A stretch of DNA of 64,000 bases from Brachionus manjavacas (taxonomy: Eukaryota; Rotifera; Eurotatoria; Ploima; Brachionidae), in the NCBI GenBank assembly GCA_019054805.1, contig JAHQIY010000021.1, forward strand, positions 682,001 to 746,000. The letters are read 5' to 3'. Within the stretch, counting starts at the first letter, position 1. Each line of letters begins with the position of its first letter. Of the stretch, positions 1 through 8,697 are shown one piece after another. The notes beneath the pieces are model-generated. The model searched no databases and was not told where the DNA came from. It worked only from the letters and a program-made list of their open reading frames with translations. Both the position numbers and the translations under genes were made by a program.

Positions 1-1078
1 AAACATTATTGTAGCAAATAATATCTGCAGTGGCGTAGCTATCGCTAAAACTTGCAGGTAGTGTAGAGCCAGTGCCTATAATATCTATAGGGGCATTAAC
101 TTTTGCCATTAGCCTACATTTTTGTAAATTAAAGCCAGAAGACGCCACAATTTTAACTTTATTAAAACCGTGCTTTAGTAGTTGCTGTTTAGTATAAAAA
201 ATACTAGCGGCAGAAACGCCCATACCTATTAGCATATCTAATTCTTTTTTATCTTGGTAATCGTGCAATGCATTGGGGCTGTATTTTTCTATAATTTCGT
301 AGCTTTTATGTGTATTTAAGCCTTGTAAAAACCTACCGCCGTGGGTATCTAGCCTAATGGTTAAATTACCGCTGTGGGCTAAGTTTTTAAAATAATTGCA
401 AACTTCTAAGGTATCGGTAATTTCTTTACCAAAATAATCTACCAATACGGTAATTTGTTGGTTGCTTATGGTGTTGTAGTACATTTTAGCAGCATTTAGT
501 GTAGAACCCGCATAGCCAATTAAAGCGTGAGGCATGGTGCCTAAGCCTTGGCTGGCGTTAAAGTAGTGGCTAGTAGAATCGGTAGAAGCACCAATAAAGC
601 CAACACACTGATTTTTTTTTGCTGCATTAGAACCAACCGCCACACCGTATTCGCACAAATCTACCATTTCTGGGTTAGCCATGTGGCGTGCCAACATAGA
701 TATAAAACTTACTTTAGGTAAGGTTGTGCACATATAGTATGCATTCCATGCACATAAGCAAGATAAACCAACTTTTTGTAGCAATAGAGTTTCTAGCTCG
801 GCAAGTTGGGCAAAGTTACCTTGTATAAAAAATAATGGGTCTCCCGCTGCTACAAAGTCGCCTTCGGTATAATTACTAACAATGTTAATATTAATGTTTA
901 AATTTTGTTTTACTGTATTAAGCCAGTGTATTGCTACTTGGCAAGCAAAAATACATGGATGTCTTAAAAAAACCGCATAAATTACCTCTGCATTATGATT
1001 TTGCTTAGCAATTTGTGCGGTGTGGCTAAAATATTTATCGGTATTTTTTTTAATATAGTTGCTTAAAGGGTGGGTCAT
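1..1078 (-). CDS. pncB: Nicotinate phosphoribosyltransferase, C-terminus cut by window edge
   Basis: Joins nicotinate to PRPP to give nicotinate mononucleotide, the first step of the Preiss-Handler NAD salvage route in the cytosol. I translated it directly from the ATG on the minus strand; about 359 codons are visible and the frame runs off the left edge. Family features seen: an N-terminal part with YTEGDFVAAGDPLF, a central stretch with GASTDSTSHYFNASQGLG and MPHALIGY, RLDTHGG, and the phosphate-binding loop IGTGSTLP near the visible end. It is the third gene of a minus-strand run behind the DAHP synthase gene, 26 bases away. nadE, a later step of the same pathway, is also in this window. 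The assignment is firm at family level. Confidence 0.85.
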   Translation of the reverse strand, partial: MTHPLSNYIKKNTDKYFSHTAQIAKQNHNAEVIYAVFLRHPCIFACQVAIHWLNTVKQNLNININIVSNYTEGDFVAAGDPLFFIQGNFAQLAELETLLLQKVGLSCLCAWNAYYMCTTLPKVSFISMLARHMANPEMVDLCEYGVAVGSNAAKKNQCVGFIGASTDSTSHYFNASQGLGTMPHALIGYAGSTLNAAKMYYNTISNQQITVLVDYFGKEITDTLEVCNYFKNLAHSGNLTIRLDTHGGRFLQGLNTHKSYEIIEKYSPNALHDYQDKKELDMLIGMGVSAASIFYTKQQLLKHGFNKVKIVASSGFNLQKCRLMAKVNAPIDIIGTGSTLPASFSDSYATADIICYNNV

Positions 1079-1104
1079 TACTTTGCTTGCCTATTTTAGT
1101 ACTT

Positions 1105-2247
1105 TTATAATAATGTGTTTAATAGCGTTATTACTTGCTGGGTTTGGTTGGGGTTTAATCTGGGGTCGCACGTGGTTTGGTAGTAATTTTTATTATAATT
1201 AGCAATATTGTTAATGTTGCATTCTGCTACATTGTTGGGTGTGCTTTCTAAATGAATACCTGCAAAATATTGATTACACTGCTTTAATACCTGTGCAAAA
1301 TCTGTAAGCTCTTGGGTAATATCTGTTGTAAATCTGGTTTTAATGCCTTCTACTATTTTATTATTGCCGTGCATGGGGTCTAGCATATATAGTACGTTAA
1401 TGTTACTATTTTGCAACGCTTTAATATAGGTTGGTAGTAGATTTTTGGTTAAAGCAAGCCCTAGCCTGCATATAACTACTATTTTACCTAAAGCATTAGT
1501 AGGGTTAATAAGTTGGCAAATTTTTATAAAATCTTGCGGGCTAATATTGTTAGATAATTTAATACCTATGGGGTTTTGTATACCACGCAAGTATTCTATA
1601 TGTGCACTGCCTAAAAATCGAGTTTTATCGCCTAGCCATAATGTATGGGCAGATAAATTATAATATTTGCCGTTAATGTTTTTGGTTTGGGCTTGTTCGT
1701 AAAATAAATTTAAGGCTTCGTGCGAAGTATTAATGGTTTTATCTGTTTGCTGTATAACGTTATAAGTAAAGCTAGCTTTGTTAAAGGCAGTAACCATGTT
1801 GTTAGGGTTTAAACCACGATTGTTAACATTAAAATCGTTAAAAATATCGCCAAAATAGTTGTTTATAGTTACATTGTTATGGGTTGTAGTAATAGTATTG
1901 CGTGGTTTGGCATATTGCCCTGCTAACCTACCTATTTTTATAACATTTTTTTTGGTTATTAATTGGCTGGTTGTGTTTATAAAATTTATGCGTTGGGTTA
2001 TATCTGTTATATTGGCTTGGTTAAAAGTTTCGGCACAATCGCCCATTTGCAAAATAAAGCCGTTGTTGTTAATTGCATTGGCTAAGTTATGTAGCAATTG
2101 GTTAATAGCACTAACATTAACTATACCCGCATTAAACACAGGTTGCTTAATAATGTTATTACACACATTAGCGTTGCCGTTAAAAAATGGTAAGTTAGTA
2201 ACTTTGTAGTTTTGCCAAGAATCTACTTGCCACAAATTGCTATGCAT
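1105..2247 (-). CDS. Class II (plant-type) DAHP synthase
   Basis: Condenses phosphoenolpyruvate and erythrose-4-phosphate to DAHP, the entry step of the shikimate pathway. Class II signatures are clear: LQMGDCAETF near residue 67, KIGRLAGQYAKPR near residue 105, DPMHGNN near residue 292 and CDPRLNPNQ close to the C-terminus. At 380 residues it is shorter than the usual 440-460, mainly through a trimmed N-terminus and inner loops, which fits a streamlined genome. It starts 12 bases after the upstream NDUFA9-like gene and is followed by pncB, so the three are probably one transcript. The sequence shows no separate allosteric domain. Confidence 0.92.
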   Translation of the reverse strand: MHSNLWQVDSWQNYKVTNLPFFNGNANVCNNIIKQPVFNAGIVNVSAINQLLHNLANAINNNGFILQMGDCAETFNQANITDITQRINFINTTSQLITKKNVIKIGRLAGQYAKPRNTITTTHNNVTINNYFGDIFNDFNVNNRGLNPNNMVTAFNKASFTYNVIQQTDKTINTSHEALNLFYEQAQTKNINGKYYNLSAHTLWLGDKTRFLGSAHIEYLRGIQNPIGIKLSNNISPQDFIKICQLINPTNALGKIVVICRLGLALTKNLLPTYIKALQNSNINVLYMLDPMHGNNKIVEGIKTRFTTDITQELTDFAQVLKQCNQYFAGIHLESTPNNVAECNINNIANYNKNYYQTTCDPRLNPNQTQQVITLLNTLL

Positions 2248-2259
2248 TGTAATTAATTA

Positions 2260-3129
2260 CTATTTAAATTGATTTTCGTAGTTTAACTTGCATTGTGCAA
2301 TAATTGCTTTAACGGTATAGTGCTGTAAGTGTATAGTTTTACTAACCGCTAAATCATCTAGGTTTTTTAATAAAAACATAAAATAATAGTTTTTTATAGC
2401 AAAGCGGATTTTGTTTATAAAAGTTATAAGTGCAAACTCGCTTACTGCGTATTTATTGTTAATTTTAGCAATGCTGGTTGTTAGGTTATTTAGGTTAGAA
2501 AACTTAAATAAATCTACCGACCCTAACTGTATGGTTTTACTTAAATGTTTATTATAATGTAACACTATATTAGTAACTGCTAAGGCTAAGTTTTGGCTTA
2601 GTATTAAATTAATACTATGATATTTTTTTAGTTTGCAAATTGCTTGTAAGTTATGCAATAAATTGTTTTGGTTAACTATTAAGCCCGTTTTTACACTAAT
2701 GTTGTTAGCTAGCAAGCTAATTTTATTTTGTAATTCTGTAATTTGTTTAAAAAAATAAGGCTGATTGTGTTGCTTAATATTTGCAGAAACGTTAACATAA
2801 ACCGCATTAGGGTTGTTATTAGCAATATAAGTTACCGCTTGATTTATAGTTTTGGTTTTTTGTTTAATTTTATTAAAAGTGGTAATATCTGCACTAAACG
2901 TTGTATCTATTATAAAGTCTGCTTGTTGTAAGTGGCTTAAATAAGTGTTAGAGTAAAAATAATCTATAACCACATTAAAATTAAAATTATAAATATTGTT
3001 GCGGGTTACCAACGTAGGGTTATGCTGAATAATAACCACCCTATAGTTATTATTGCATAAACTATTAGTTATTGCTTGGGTTAAAGGAGTGTTTTCTCCT
3101 AAAATACATACTAATTTTGTACTTTGCAT
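2260..3129 (-). CDS. Divergent NAD(P)-binding Rossmann protein, NDUFA9-like
   Basis: A 289-residue protein starting with a beta-strand and turn (KLVCILGENTPLTQAI) like the dinucleotide-binding start of extended short-chain dehydrogenases. The usual GxxGxxG is largely lost: only the first Gly remains. The middle and C-terminal layout (VYVNVSANIKQ, a KxxxE-like region, VKTGLIVNQNNLL, then TIQLGSVDLFKFSNL) follows the complex I NDUFA9 family common in alphaproteobacteria, but identity is weak. It heads the minus-strand run with the DAHP synthase gene and has a 156-base divergent promoter region shared with rnd. It may have lost nucleotide binding. Another epimerase-like protein is possible. Confidence 0.45.
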   Translation of the reverse strand: MQSTKLVCILGENTPLTQAITNSLCNNNYRVVIIQHNPTLVTRNNIYNFNFNVVIDYFYSNTYLSHLQQADFIIDTTFSADITTFNKIKQKTKTINQAVTYIANNNPNAVYVNVSANIKQHNQPYFFKQITELQNKISLLANNISVKTGLIVNQNNLLHNLQAICKLKKYHSINLILSQNLALAVTNIVLHYNKHLSKTIQLGSVDLFKFSNLNNLTTSIAKINNKYAVSEFALITFINKIRFAIKNYYFMFLLKNLDDLAVSKTIHLQHYTVKAIIAQCKLNYENQFK

Positions 3130-3285
3130 TACTTTTTAATAATATTTTGTTAAATTTCTAGTATAATTAATTAAAGCATATTTTGTACTAATAATTAATT
3201 ATTAAAAATTATACACTAAATTACTATAAATTACTATACACTTATTAAATATGCTTAAAACTTATAAAATATAGAGATTTTTTTA

Positions 3286-3909
3286 ATGACACAACACAAC
3301 ATTACCTTACATTACAACGATTTACCTGCAACCTACAAACCTAAAGGTAGCTTAGCAATAGATACCGAAACCATGGGGCTAAATTTAAAGCGAGACAGAC
3401 TGTGTGTAGTGCAAATTAAAGACGAAAGTGATGAAGTACATTTAGTAAAATTTGTGGGTAATAATTATAATGCACCAAATTTAAAAAAGTTGTTGGCCGA
3501 TTCTAGTATTAATAAGATTTTTCATTTTGCTAGGTTTGATATTGCCGCTATATATTTATACTTAGGGGTAATGTGTAATAATGTGTTTTGCACTAAAATT
3601 GCATCTAAATTAACACGTACTTATACTTCTTACCATGGGTTAAAAGAGCTTTGTAAAGAACTAATACAGGTAGATTTAAAAAAAGACCAACAAACATCTT
3701 TTTGGGGAGCCCCAGAGTTAAGCGAAGACCAAAAAAATTACGCCGCTAGCGATGTACTATATTTACACCAAATTAAAGAAGTACTAATTGAACGCTTAAA
3801 ACTAGAAAATAGATTAAATTTAGCTAATAATTGTTTTAACTTTTTACCTTCTAGGGTTATGCTAGATGTACTAGGTTATGATGATAATAGCGATATTTTT
3901 ACCCACTAA
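3286..3909 (+). CDS. rnd: Ribonuclease D, short form
   Basis: A 3'-5' exoribonuclease of the DEDDy family that trims structured RNA ends such as tRNA precursors. Exo I motif AIDTETMGL (residues 24-32), Exo II FHFARFDIAAIY near residue 80 and Exo III YAASDVLYLHQI (the DEDDy Tyr/Asp) near residue 153 are all present. The 207-residue length matches the alphaproteobacterial type that has the nuclease domain but no HRDC domain. It is the first gene of the rnd-kdsD-lptCA-lptB run, an order conserved in alphaproteobacteria. The start codon is the ATG after an AT-rich leader. An AGAG at 3273-3276 is the only weak ribosome site. Confidence 0.92.
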   Translation: MTQHNITLHYNDLPATYKPKGSLAIDTETMGLNLKRDRLCVVQIKDESDEVHLVKFVGNNYNAPNLKKLLADSSINKIFHFARFDIAAIYLYLGVMCNNVFCTKIASKLTRTYTSYHGLKELCKELIQVDLKKDQQTSFWGAPELSEDQKNYAASDVLYLHQIKEVLIERLKLENRLNLANNCFNFLPSRVMLDVLGYDDNSDIFTH

Positions 3910-3951
3910 TAAAACATATAACTAAACATTAGCCAACCAACGGAGGTTACA

Positions 3952-4932
3952 ATGAATATTAATGCTAGTATAAACACTGCACTGGGCGTAATTAAAGATC
4001 AACAAGATGGTATAAACCAACTATATAGTAGCTTGCAAAACCCCAACAGTGTGTTGCATATTAATTTTATTAAAGCCTGTAATTTGTTATTTAAGCAAAC
4101 CGGTAAAGTAGTGCTAAGCGGTGTTGGTAAATCTGGCCATATTGCCACTAAAATTGCCTCTACCTTAGCTTCTACAGGTACTTCGGCGTTTTTTGTTCAC
4201 CCTACCGAAGCCCTGCACGGCGATTTAGGTATGATTAAACCAGAAGATACGTTAATATTATTTTCTAATTCTGGTAATAGTGTAGAGCTAAGCGGGTTAA
4301 TTCAGTACGCTCATCGTTTTAATATTAATATTATTTGTGTTACTAAAAATTTAGAAAGCGATTTAGCCAAAAATAGTAATATTGTTTTGCAATTACCAAA
4401 TGCTAAAGAGGCTTGTGTGTTAGGGCTTGCACCTACTACATCTAGCACTTTAACTTTAGTATTAGGCGATGCTTTGGCGGTTGCTTTGTTAGAAATGAAG
4501 GGTTTTTCTAAAGATGATTTTAGAATTTTTCATCCTGGTGGGGCGTTGGGTTCTAAGTTATTAAAAATAGAATCTATTATGCATAAAGGTAGCCAAGTTC
4601 CGTTAGTTACTAAAGATACTTTAATGCAAGATGCAATAATAGAAATAACTAAACACAAATTTGGTTGCGTTGGCGTGGCAGAAAACAATACTTTACTTGG
4701 CGTTATTACCGATGGCGATATTAGACGCAATATGGATGAAAATTTTTTAAATAAATCTGCACAAACAGTTATGACTACAAATTTTACCGTAATAAACACC
4801 ACAACAACAACAGAACAAGCCGTTGTTATTATGAACAACAAAAAAATTACCAATTGCTTTGTGGTAGACCCTAATAATAAAATTGCAGGAATTGTACATA
4901 TTCATGATTTACTGCATTTTGGAGTAAGATAA
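3952..4932 (+). CDS. kdsD: Arabinose-5-phosphate isomerase (SIS + two CBS domains)
   Basis: Interconverts ribulose-5-phosphate and arabinose-5-phosphate, the first step to KDO for the LPS inner core. The SIS domain (about residues 40-175) has SGVGKSGHIATKIASTLAS and the FVHPTEALHGDLG segment with the isomerase His. Two CBS domains follow (about 205-260 and 270-326; GVITDGDIRR and GIVHIHDLL). A good ribosome site (CGGAGG) lies just before the ATG. It is seven bases before the lptC-lptA gene, so KDO precursor supply and LPS export are made together. Confidence 0.95.
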   Translation: MNINASINTALGVIKDQQDGINQLYSSLQNPNSVLHINFIKACNLLFKQTGKVVLSGVGKSGHIATKIASTLASTGTSAFFVHPTEALHGDLGMIKPEDTLILFSNSGNSVELSGLIQYAHRFNINIICVTKNLESDLAKNSNIVLQLPNAKEACVLGLAPTTSSTLTLVLGDALAVALLEMKGFSKDDFRIFHPGGALGSKLLKIESIMHKGSQVPLVTKDTLMQDAIIEITKHKFGCVGVAENNTLLGVITDGDIRRNMDENFLNKSAQTVMTTNFTVINTTTTTEQAVVIMNNKKITNCFVVDPNNKIAGIVHIHDLLHFGVR

Positions 4933-4938
4933 ACCGCA

Positions 4939-6234
4939 ATGCTTAATTTTAGCTACTTAGCCGTTAGTAACTTAATTAAAAAAACTATTTTTTTAGTAAC
5001 TACAATTTTTGTGGTGGTGTTTGTGTTGGGTTTGTTAATAGGGGTGTTAAAAACTACTAACCCCTTGTTGTATCAAATAATTACTGGCAATAACTCTAAA
5101 TTATTTGGCGGTAAATCTACTTATATATCTGGCATTACTAAAAAAAATGTTAAGTATGTTTTTACTGCATCTAATCTTAGCAATACTTTGGTTAGTTTTA
5201 TTGGCTCTAAACAAACTACTTTTGTAAAACCAAAACTAAATATAGAATTAGTAAACGGCAACAAAATAGACGTTAACGCCGGCGAAGCTTTGCTTAATAT
5301 TTACAAAGACGAAGCCAACTTATTTAAAAATGTAATTATACAAAGCCCTAACCAATACAAAGCAACATTGCAAGATTTACTATTTAATTTTAATACTGGC
5401 TATATGGTTTCTAAAAATCCTTTTGTAGCAGAGGTTAATAGTTATATTATTAAGGGCGATTCGGTGGAAATTAAAAACAATGCTATTTTTAATTTTACTT
5501 TTTTAAATATAACCAATCCAACCACAGGCTTTAGTGCTAGTTTTGATAACGCTTTAATAAACGATACCGCTAAAACCATTAATTTACAAGGCAACGCACA
5601 AATATTTTCTGCTAATTATCAGGTAGTTGCTAATTTTATTAATGCTACTTACAAACCAAGCGTGGTTAATTTTAATTTTAAATCAGAACAAGATTTTAAA
5701 CGTATTGCCGCTAATGATAATGTAATTATAACCCTGCATAGTTCTAACGGCCATACATCTATGTATGCAGACGAATACATTTACGATGTGGCTAAAGAAA
5801 TTATGGTGCTAAACGCCAAAACAAACCCACAAGTTAAAGTGCAAGCACAAAACTATACAGCCACCGCAACTAACCGTATAGAATACCAGCCAGTTAAACA
5901 ATTAATAGTATTACGTGGTAACCCTAATATTTTGTATGGCGATTATAACATTAAAGCCAGTACCATAAGCTTACAGTTAAATAACGATAGAAAGCTTAAA
6001 TATAGCGAATTATTTAATAACGTTATTATTACCAACAAAGATAATAAAATAACTGCAGATTATGGAATATATAACGCCACTAATAACATTATTAATTTGC
6101 AAGATAACGTTACCATTACCAACAATAGTGGGTTTAGCCAAGGTTGTAGCTTAACAATAAACTTAAATAATGGTAATATTAATTTAACGGCGTGCAATGC
6201 ACAATCTACTAATATTAAAATAAATAATAAGTAG
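4939..6234 (+). CDS. lptC-lptA: LptC-LptA fusion, LPS transport bridge protein
   Basis: One uninterrupted 431-codon frame covers what are normally two genes. Residues 1-16 are cytoplasmic, residues 17-37 form one inner-membrane helix typical of LptC, and residues about 50-235 are beta-rich LptC-like sequence. From about 210 to 431 the repeating pattern of OstA/LptA beta-jellyroll strands appears (INLQGNAQIF, RIEYQPVKQLIVLRGNPNI, NNIINLQDNVTIT). The gene sits exactly where separate lptC and lptA lie in relatives, between kdsD and lptB. It should carry LPS from the LptBFG extractor across the periplasm towards LptD. Where one domain ends and the other starts is my estimate. No other LptA is visible in the window. 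Confidence 0.8.
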   Translation: MLNFSYLAVSNLIKKTIFLVTTIFVVVFVLGLLIGVLKTTNPLLYQIITGNNSKLFGGKSTYISGITKKNVKYVFTASNLSNTLVSFIGSKQTTFVKPKLNIELVNGNKIDVNAGEALLNIYKDEANLFKNVIIQSPNQYKATLQDLLFNFNTGYMVSKNPFVAEVNSYIIKGDSVEIKNNAIFNFTFLNITNPTTGFSASFDNALINDTAKTINLQGNAQIFSANYQVVANFINATYKPSVVNFNFKSEQDFKRIAANDNVIITLHSSNGHTSMYADEYIYDVAKEIMVLNAKTNPQVKVQAQNYTATATNRIEYQPVKQLIVLRGNPNILYGDYNIKASTISLQLNNDRKLKYSELFNNVIITNKDNKITADYGIYNATNNIINLQDNVTITNNSGFSQGCSLTINLNNGNINLTACNAQSTNIKINNK

Positions 6235-6249
6235 TGTAAATATAATACA

Positions 6250-6963
6250 ATGAAAGAAAACATAATTACTTTAAAAAATATTACTAAAAAATACGGTAAA
6301 CGTGTAATTTTAGATAACATATCGTTAACCATTAATGCCAACCAAATTACCGGCTTGCTTGGCCCTAATGGCAGTGGCAAAACATCGTTGTTTTATATTG
6401 TTGCAGGGTTAATTTATCCAGACGCTGGCACTATAGAATTTAACGGGGTTGATATTTCACACTATCCTATGTATAAGCGTGCCCAAAAAGGTATTGGTTA
6501 TTTACCGCAAGAGGCTTCGGTTTTTAAAAAAATGACGGTGTCTCAAAATATTTTAAGCGTTTTAGAATTACAAATTAGTAATAAAAAGCATCAATTAAAA
6601 CGTTTAGATGAAATTTTAGATACTTTTTCTATTGCACATATTAAAGATTCGTACGGCTCTGCTTTATCTGGGGGCGAACGCAGGCGGGTAGAAATAGCTA
6701 GGCTTATAGCTAACGAACCTTCTTTTGTGTTGCTAGACGAACCCTTTGCCGGCGTAGACCCACTAGCAGTGGCAGAAATATCGGACTTAATAAAATCTTT
6801 AAAGCAAATTAATATTGGCGTTTTAATAACCGACCACAACGTAAAAGATATTTTAGGCGTGGTAGATTTAGCACATGTGTTAAGTTCTGGTAATATTATT
6901 TTTAGTGGTACTAACCAACAAGCCTTGCAAGACCCCATTGTAAAAAAAGTTTACTTAGGCTAA
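6250..6963 (+). CDS. lptB: LPS export ABC transporter ATPase LptB
   Basis: Cytoplasmic ATPase that powers extraction of LPS from the inner membrane with LptF and LptG (not in this window). Walker A GPNGSGKT (residues 38-45), Q-loop region LPQEASVFKKM, signature LSGGERRRVEIARL and Walker B FVLLDEPFAGVDP followed by the H-loop (ITDHNV) are all intact. The 237-residue length is normal. It lies 15 bases downstream of the lptC-lptA fusion, in the same run. In most alphaproteobacteria rpoN, hpf and ptsN follow; here the next gene is on the other strand. Confidence 0.96.
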   Translation: MKENIITLKNITKKYGKRVILDNISLTINANQITGLLGPNGSGKTSLFYIVAGLIYPDAGTIEFNGVDISHYPMYKRAQKGIGYLPQEASVFKKMTVSQNILSVLELQISNKKHQLKRLDEILDTFSIAHIKDSYGSALSGGERRRVEIARLIANEPSFVLLDEPFAGVDPLAVAEISDLIKSLKQINIGVLITDHNVKDILGVVDLAHVLSSGNIIFSGTNQQALQDPIVKKVYLG

Positions 6964-6998
6964 TAAACTATATTTGCTAACATACTGGCGGGTTTATT

Positions 6999-7511
6999 TT
7001 ACTTTATACCCCACAGGCCTTGCTTAAAAACCCAACCTTTAATGGTAATGTTGTTAGCTTTATAAGTAATGTTGCAAGCATTATTGTTGCAACTGTGCAG
7101 GGTTACCACATTACTAGCATTAATTATGCCTATTATAGCGTTTTGTTTATTAAAAACATTAACTTTTTTTACCACTAATGCTGTATTGCTGGTTTTAGTT
7201 AAGTTTTGGTAAACCCAACCAACCACGCCGTTAAAGTTTTGTATTTGTAGCCAGTTTTGGTATTTATCTATTACTTTTACAGGCACGCCTTTGGCTTTGT
7301 AGTTTAATAATATAGGATAACTAGAAGCAGGGCCACTGCGTACGTTAACATTATTACTAGCGGTTGCCACAAAATACGGATACTGTGGCTGGTTGTTTTT
7401 ACTGGCTTTTTTAGCAACCAATACAATACCAACCACAATAATAGCTAGTAGTATTATTGCGCCTATTGTATTAATTAATTTTATACGTTTTGGGTTTAGC
7501 TCTGTTATCAT
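6999..7511 (-). CDS. Membrane-anchored bacterial SH3 domain protein
   Basis: 170 residues: a short cytoplasmic start (ITELNPKRIK), one membrane helix (about residues 13-33), then a periplasmic region with one clear bacterial SH3 domain (about 47-107; NVRSGPASSYPIL and VVGWVYQNL) and a second, more degenerate SH3-like stretch to the C-terminus (GWVFKQGLWGIK). Such proteins usually bind peptidoglycan or other envelope components; the exact ligand is unknown. It ends convergently with lptB and starts two bases after the hemY stop, so it is the last gene of the Mic60-like/hemY run. Confidence 0.75.
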   Translation of the reverse strand: MITELNPKRIKLINTIGAIILLAIIVVGIVLVAKKASKNNQPQYPYFVATASNNVNVRSGPASSYPILLNYKAKGVPVKVIDKYQNWLQIQNFNGVVGWVYQNLTKTSNTALVVKKVNVFNKQNAIIGIINASNVVTLHSCNNNACNITYKANNITIKGWVFKQGLWGIK

Positions 7512-7512
7512 G

Positions 7513-8682
7513 CTATTTAATTATATCTGTCCACCAATAATTTTTTATTACTAACGCATTAGATAAATCGTTAATATCTTTATTAATACCTGCAATTTTA
7601 TATTCTTTTTTAGCTAATTGTATGGCTAGTAGGCTTTTAATAAAGTTGCCGTCTTCTATGTTAGATAGCATGTCGCTGGCTTCTAGATATTTACCTAGCT
7701 CTATACTTAAGGCGGTAAGTAGTAGTTTATCTAATTCGGTAGGGGTTTTACCAAACATTGTGGTTAGTTCTTGCTTTAAAGTACTATAATTTTTAACGGT
7801 ATTAAATTTTACCCATAAATCTATGGCACAGTAGTTTTTATTGTTTAACCATAGTTTTTTTAAGGTTTCGGTTATAAAATTATTATTTTGCTGAATACTA
7901 CTAATATTTAGCAACAAACTGTAAGCCGGCAAAAACGTTGGATGTATACCTATTAAATTGTTGCAAATATTAGATGCATCGGTATAATTGCCATTAACAT
8001 AATGATTTTTTGCTATTTGGTAATGAATTAAACAATATGTTTTGCTTTCTATTTCTTTATTAGCAAAGCTAAATGTTTTAAAAATTTTACTATAATGGGT
8101 TAAATCTGCTAGGGCATCTTGCTTTACATATAGCAACACTAAATTATAGGCAAACCAACCGTTTTGCTTTAACGAAAGCCCACGTTGGCAAAAAAACTTA
8201 ATGTTTTCTATATCGTTGCGGTTAATAAAGTCTGTAACTAGGGCTTTGTAATAAATAAATAATAAGTTTTTATTAATTTTGTTTTGCAATACAAAAAACT
8301 TAGCGTTTATGGCCCCAGAATGATTAAGTATTTTTAAAAATGCGGTTAATAGCTTTAAATCTTTAACATTTATACCGGCTTGTAACACATCTTTAATTAA
8401 ACTACTGCCTAATTGAGTTTGGTTTAAGGCGTTGGTTAGCCTAATTAGGTTTCTTATGTAGCTTAGGGTATGAATTTTTTTAGCTACCCGTTTTAATAAC
8501 CTGCGGGTAAATTTATACGGCACATATAATGCAATTGCAATTAAAATTACATACAATACATTGGTAGTTATGGTGTAGGTATCTACATTAATGCTTACTA
8601 CAGATTTATGCAGGTTTAACCACAAGGTTAATGCTACTAAAGATACTCCTACAAATCCCCACTTAAATAAATTAAATAACAT
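7513..8682 (-). CDS. hemY: HemY-like inner-membrane TPR protein
   Basis: 389 residues with two N-terminal membrane helices (about 5-27 and 43-62) followed by a basic stretch (KFTRRLLKRVAKK), the typical HemY N-domain, then an all-helical region of TPR-like repeats (for example YQIAKNHYVNGNYTDASNIC near residue 225). HemY proteins are linked to haem or porphyrin metabolism by genetics, but no reaction is proven. In alphaproteobacteria hemY sits beside the mitofilin homologue, as here. The hemC and hemD genes often found with it are absent from this locus. A strong AGAGGA ribosome site precedes the ATG. Confidence 0.75.
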   Translation of the reverse strand: MLFNLFKWGFVGVSLVALTLWLNLHKSVVSINVDTYTITTNVLYVILIAIALYVPYKFTRRLLKRVAKKIHTLSYIRNLIRLTNALNQTQLGSSLIKDVLQAGINVKDLKLLTAFLKILNHSGAINAKFFVLQNKINKNLLFIYYKALVTDFINRNDIENIKFFCQRGLSLKQNGWFAYNLVLLYVKQDALADLTHYSKIFKTFSFANKEIESKTYCLIHYQIAKNHYVNGNYTDASNICNNLIGIHPTFLPAYSLLLNISSIQQNNNFITETLKKLWLNNKNYCAIDLWVKFNTVKNYSTLKQELTTMFGKTPTELDKLLLTALSIELGKYLEASDMLSNIEDGNFIKSLLAIQLAKKEYKIAGINKDINDLSNALVIKNYWWTDIIK

Positions 8683-8697
8683 GTATCCTCTTTGGTT

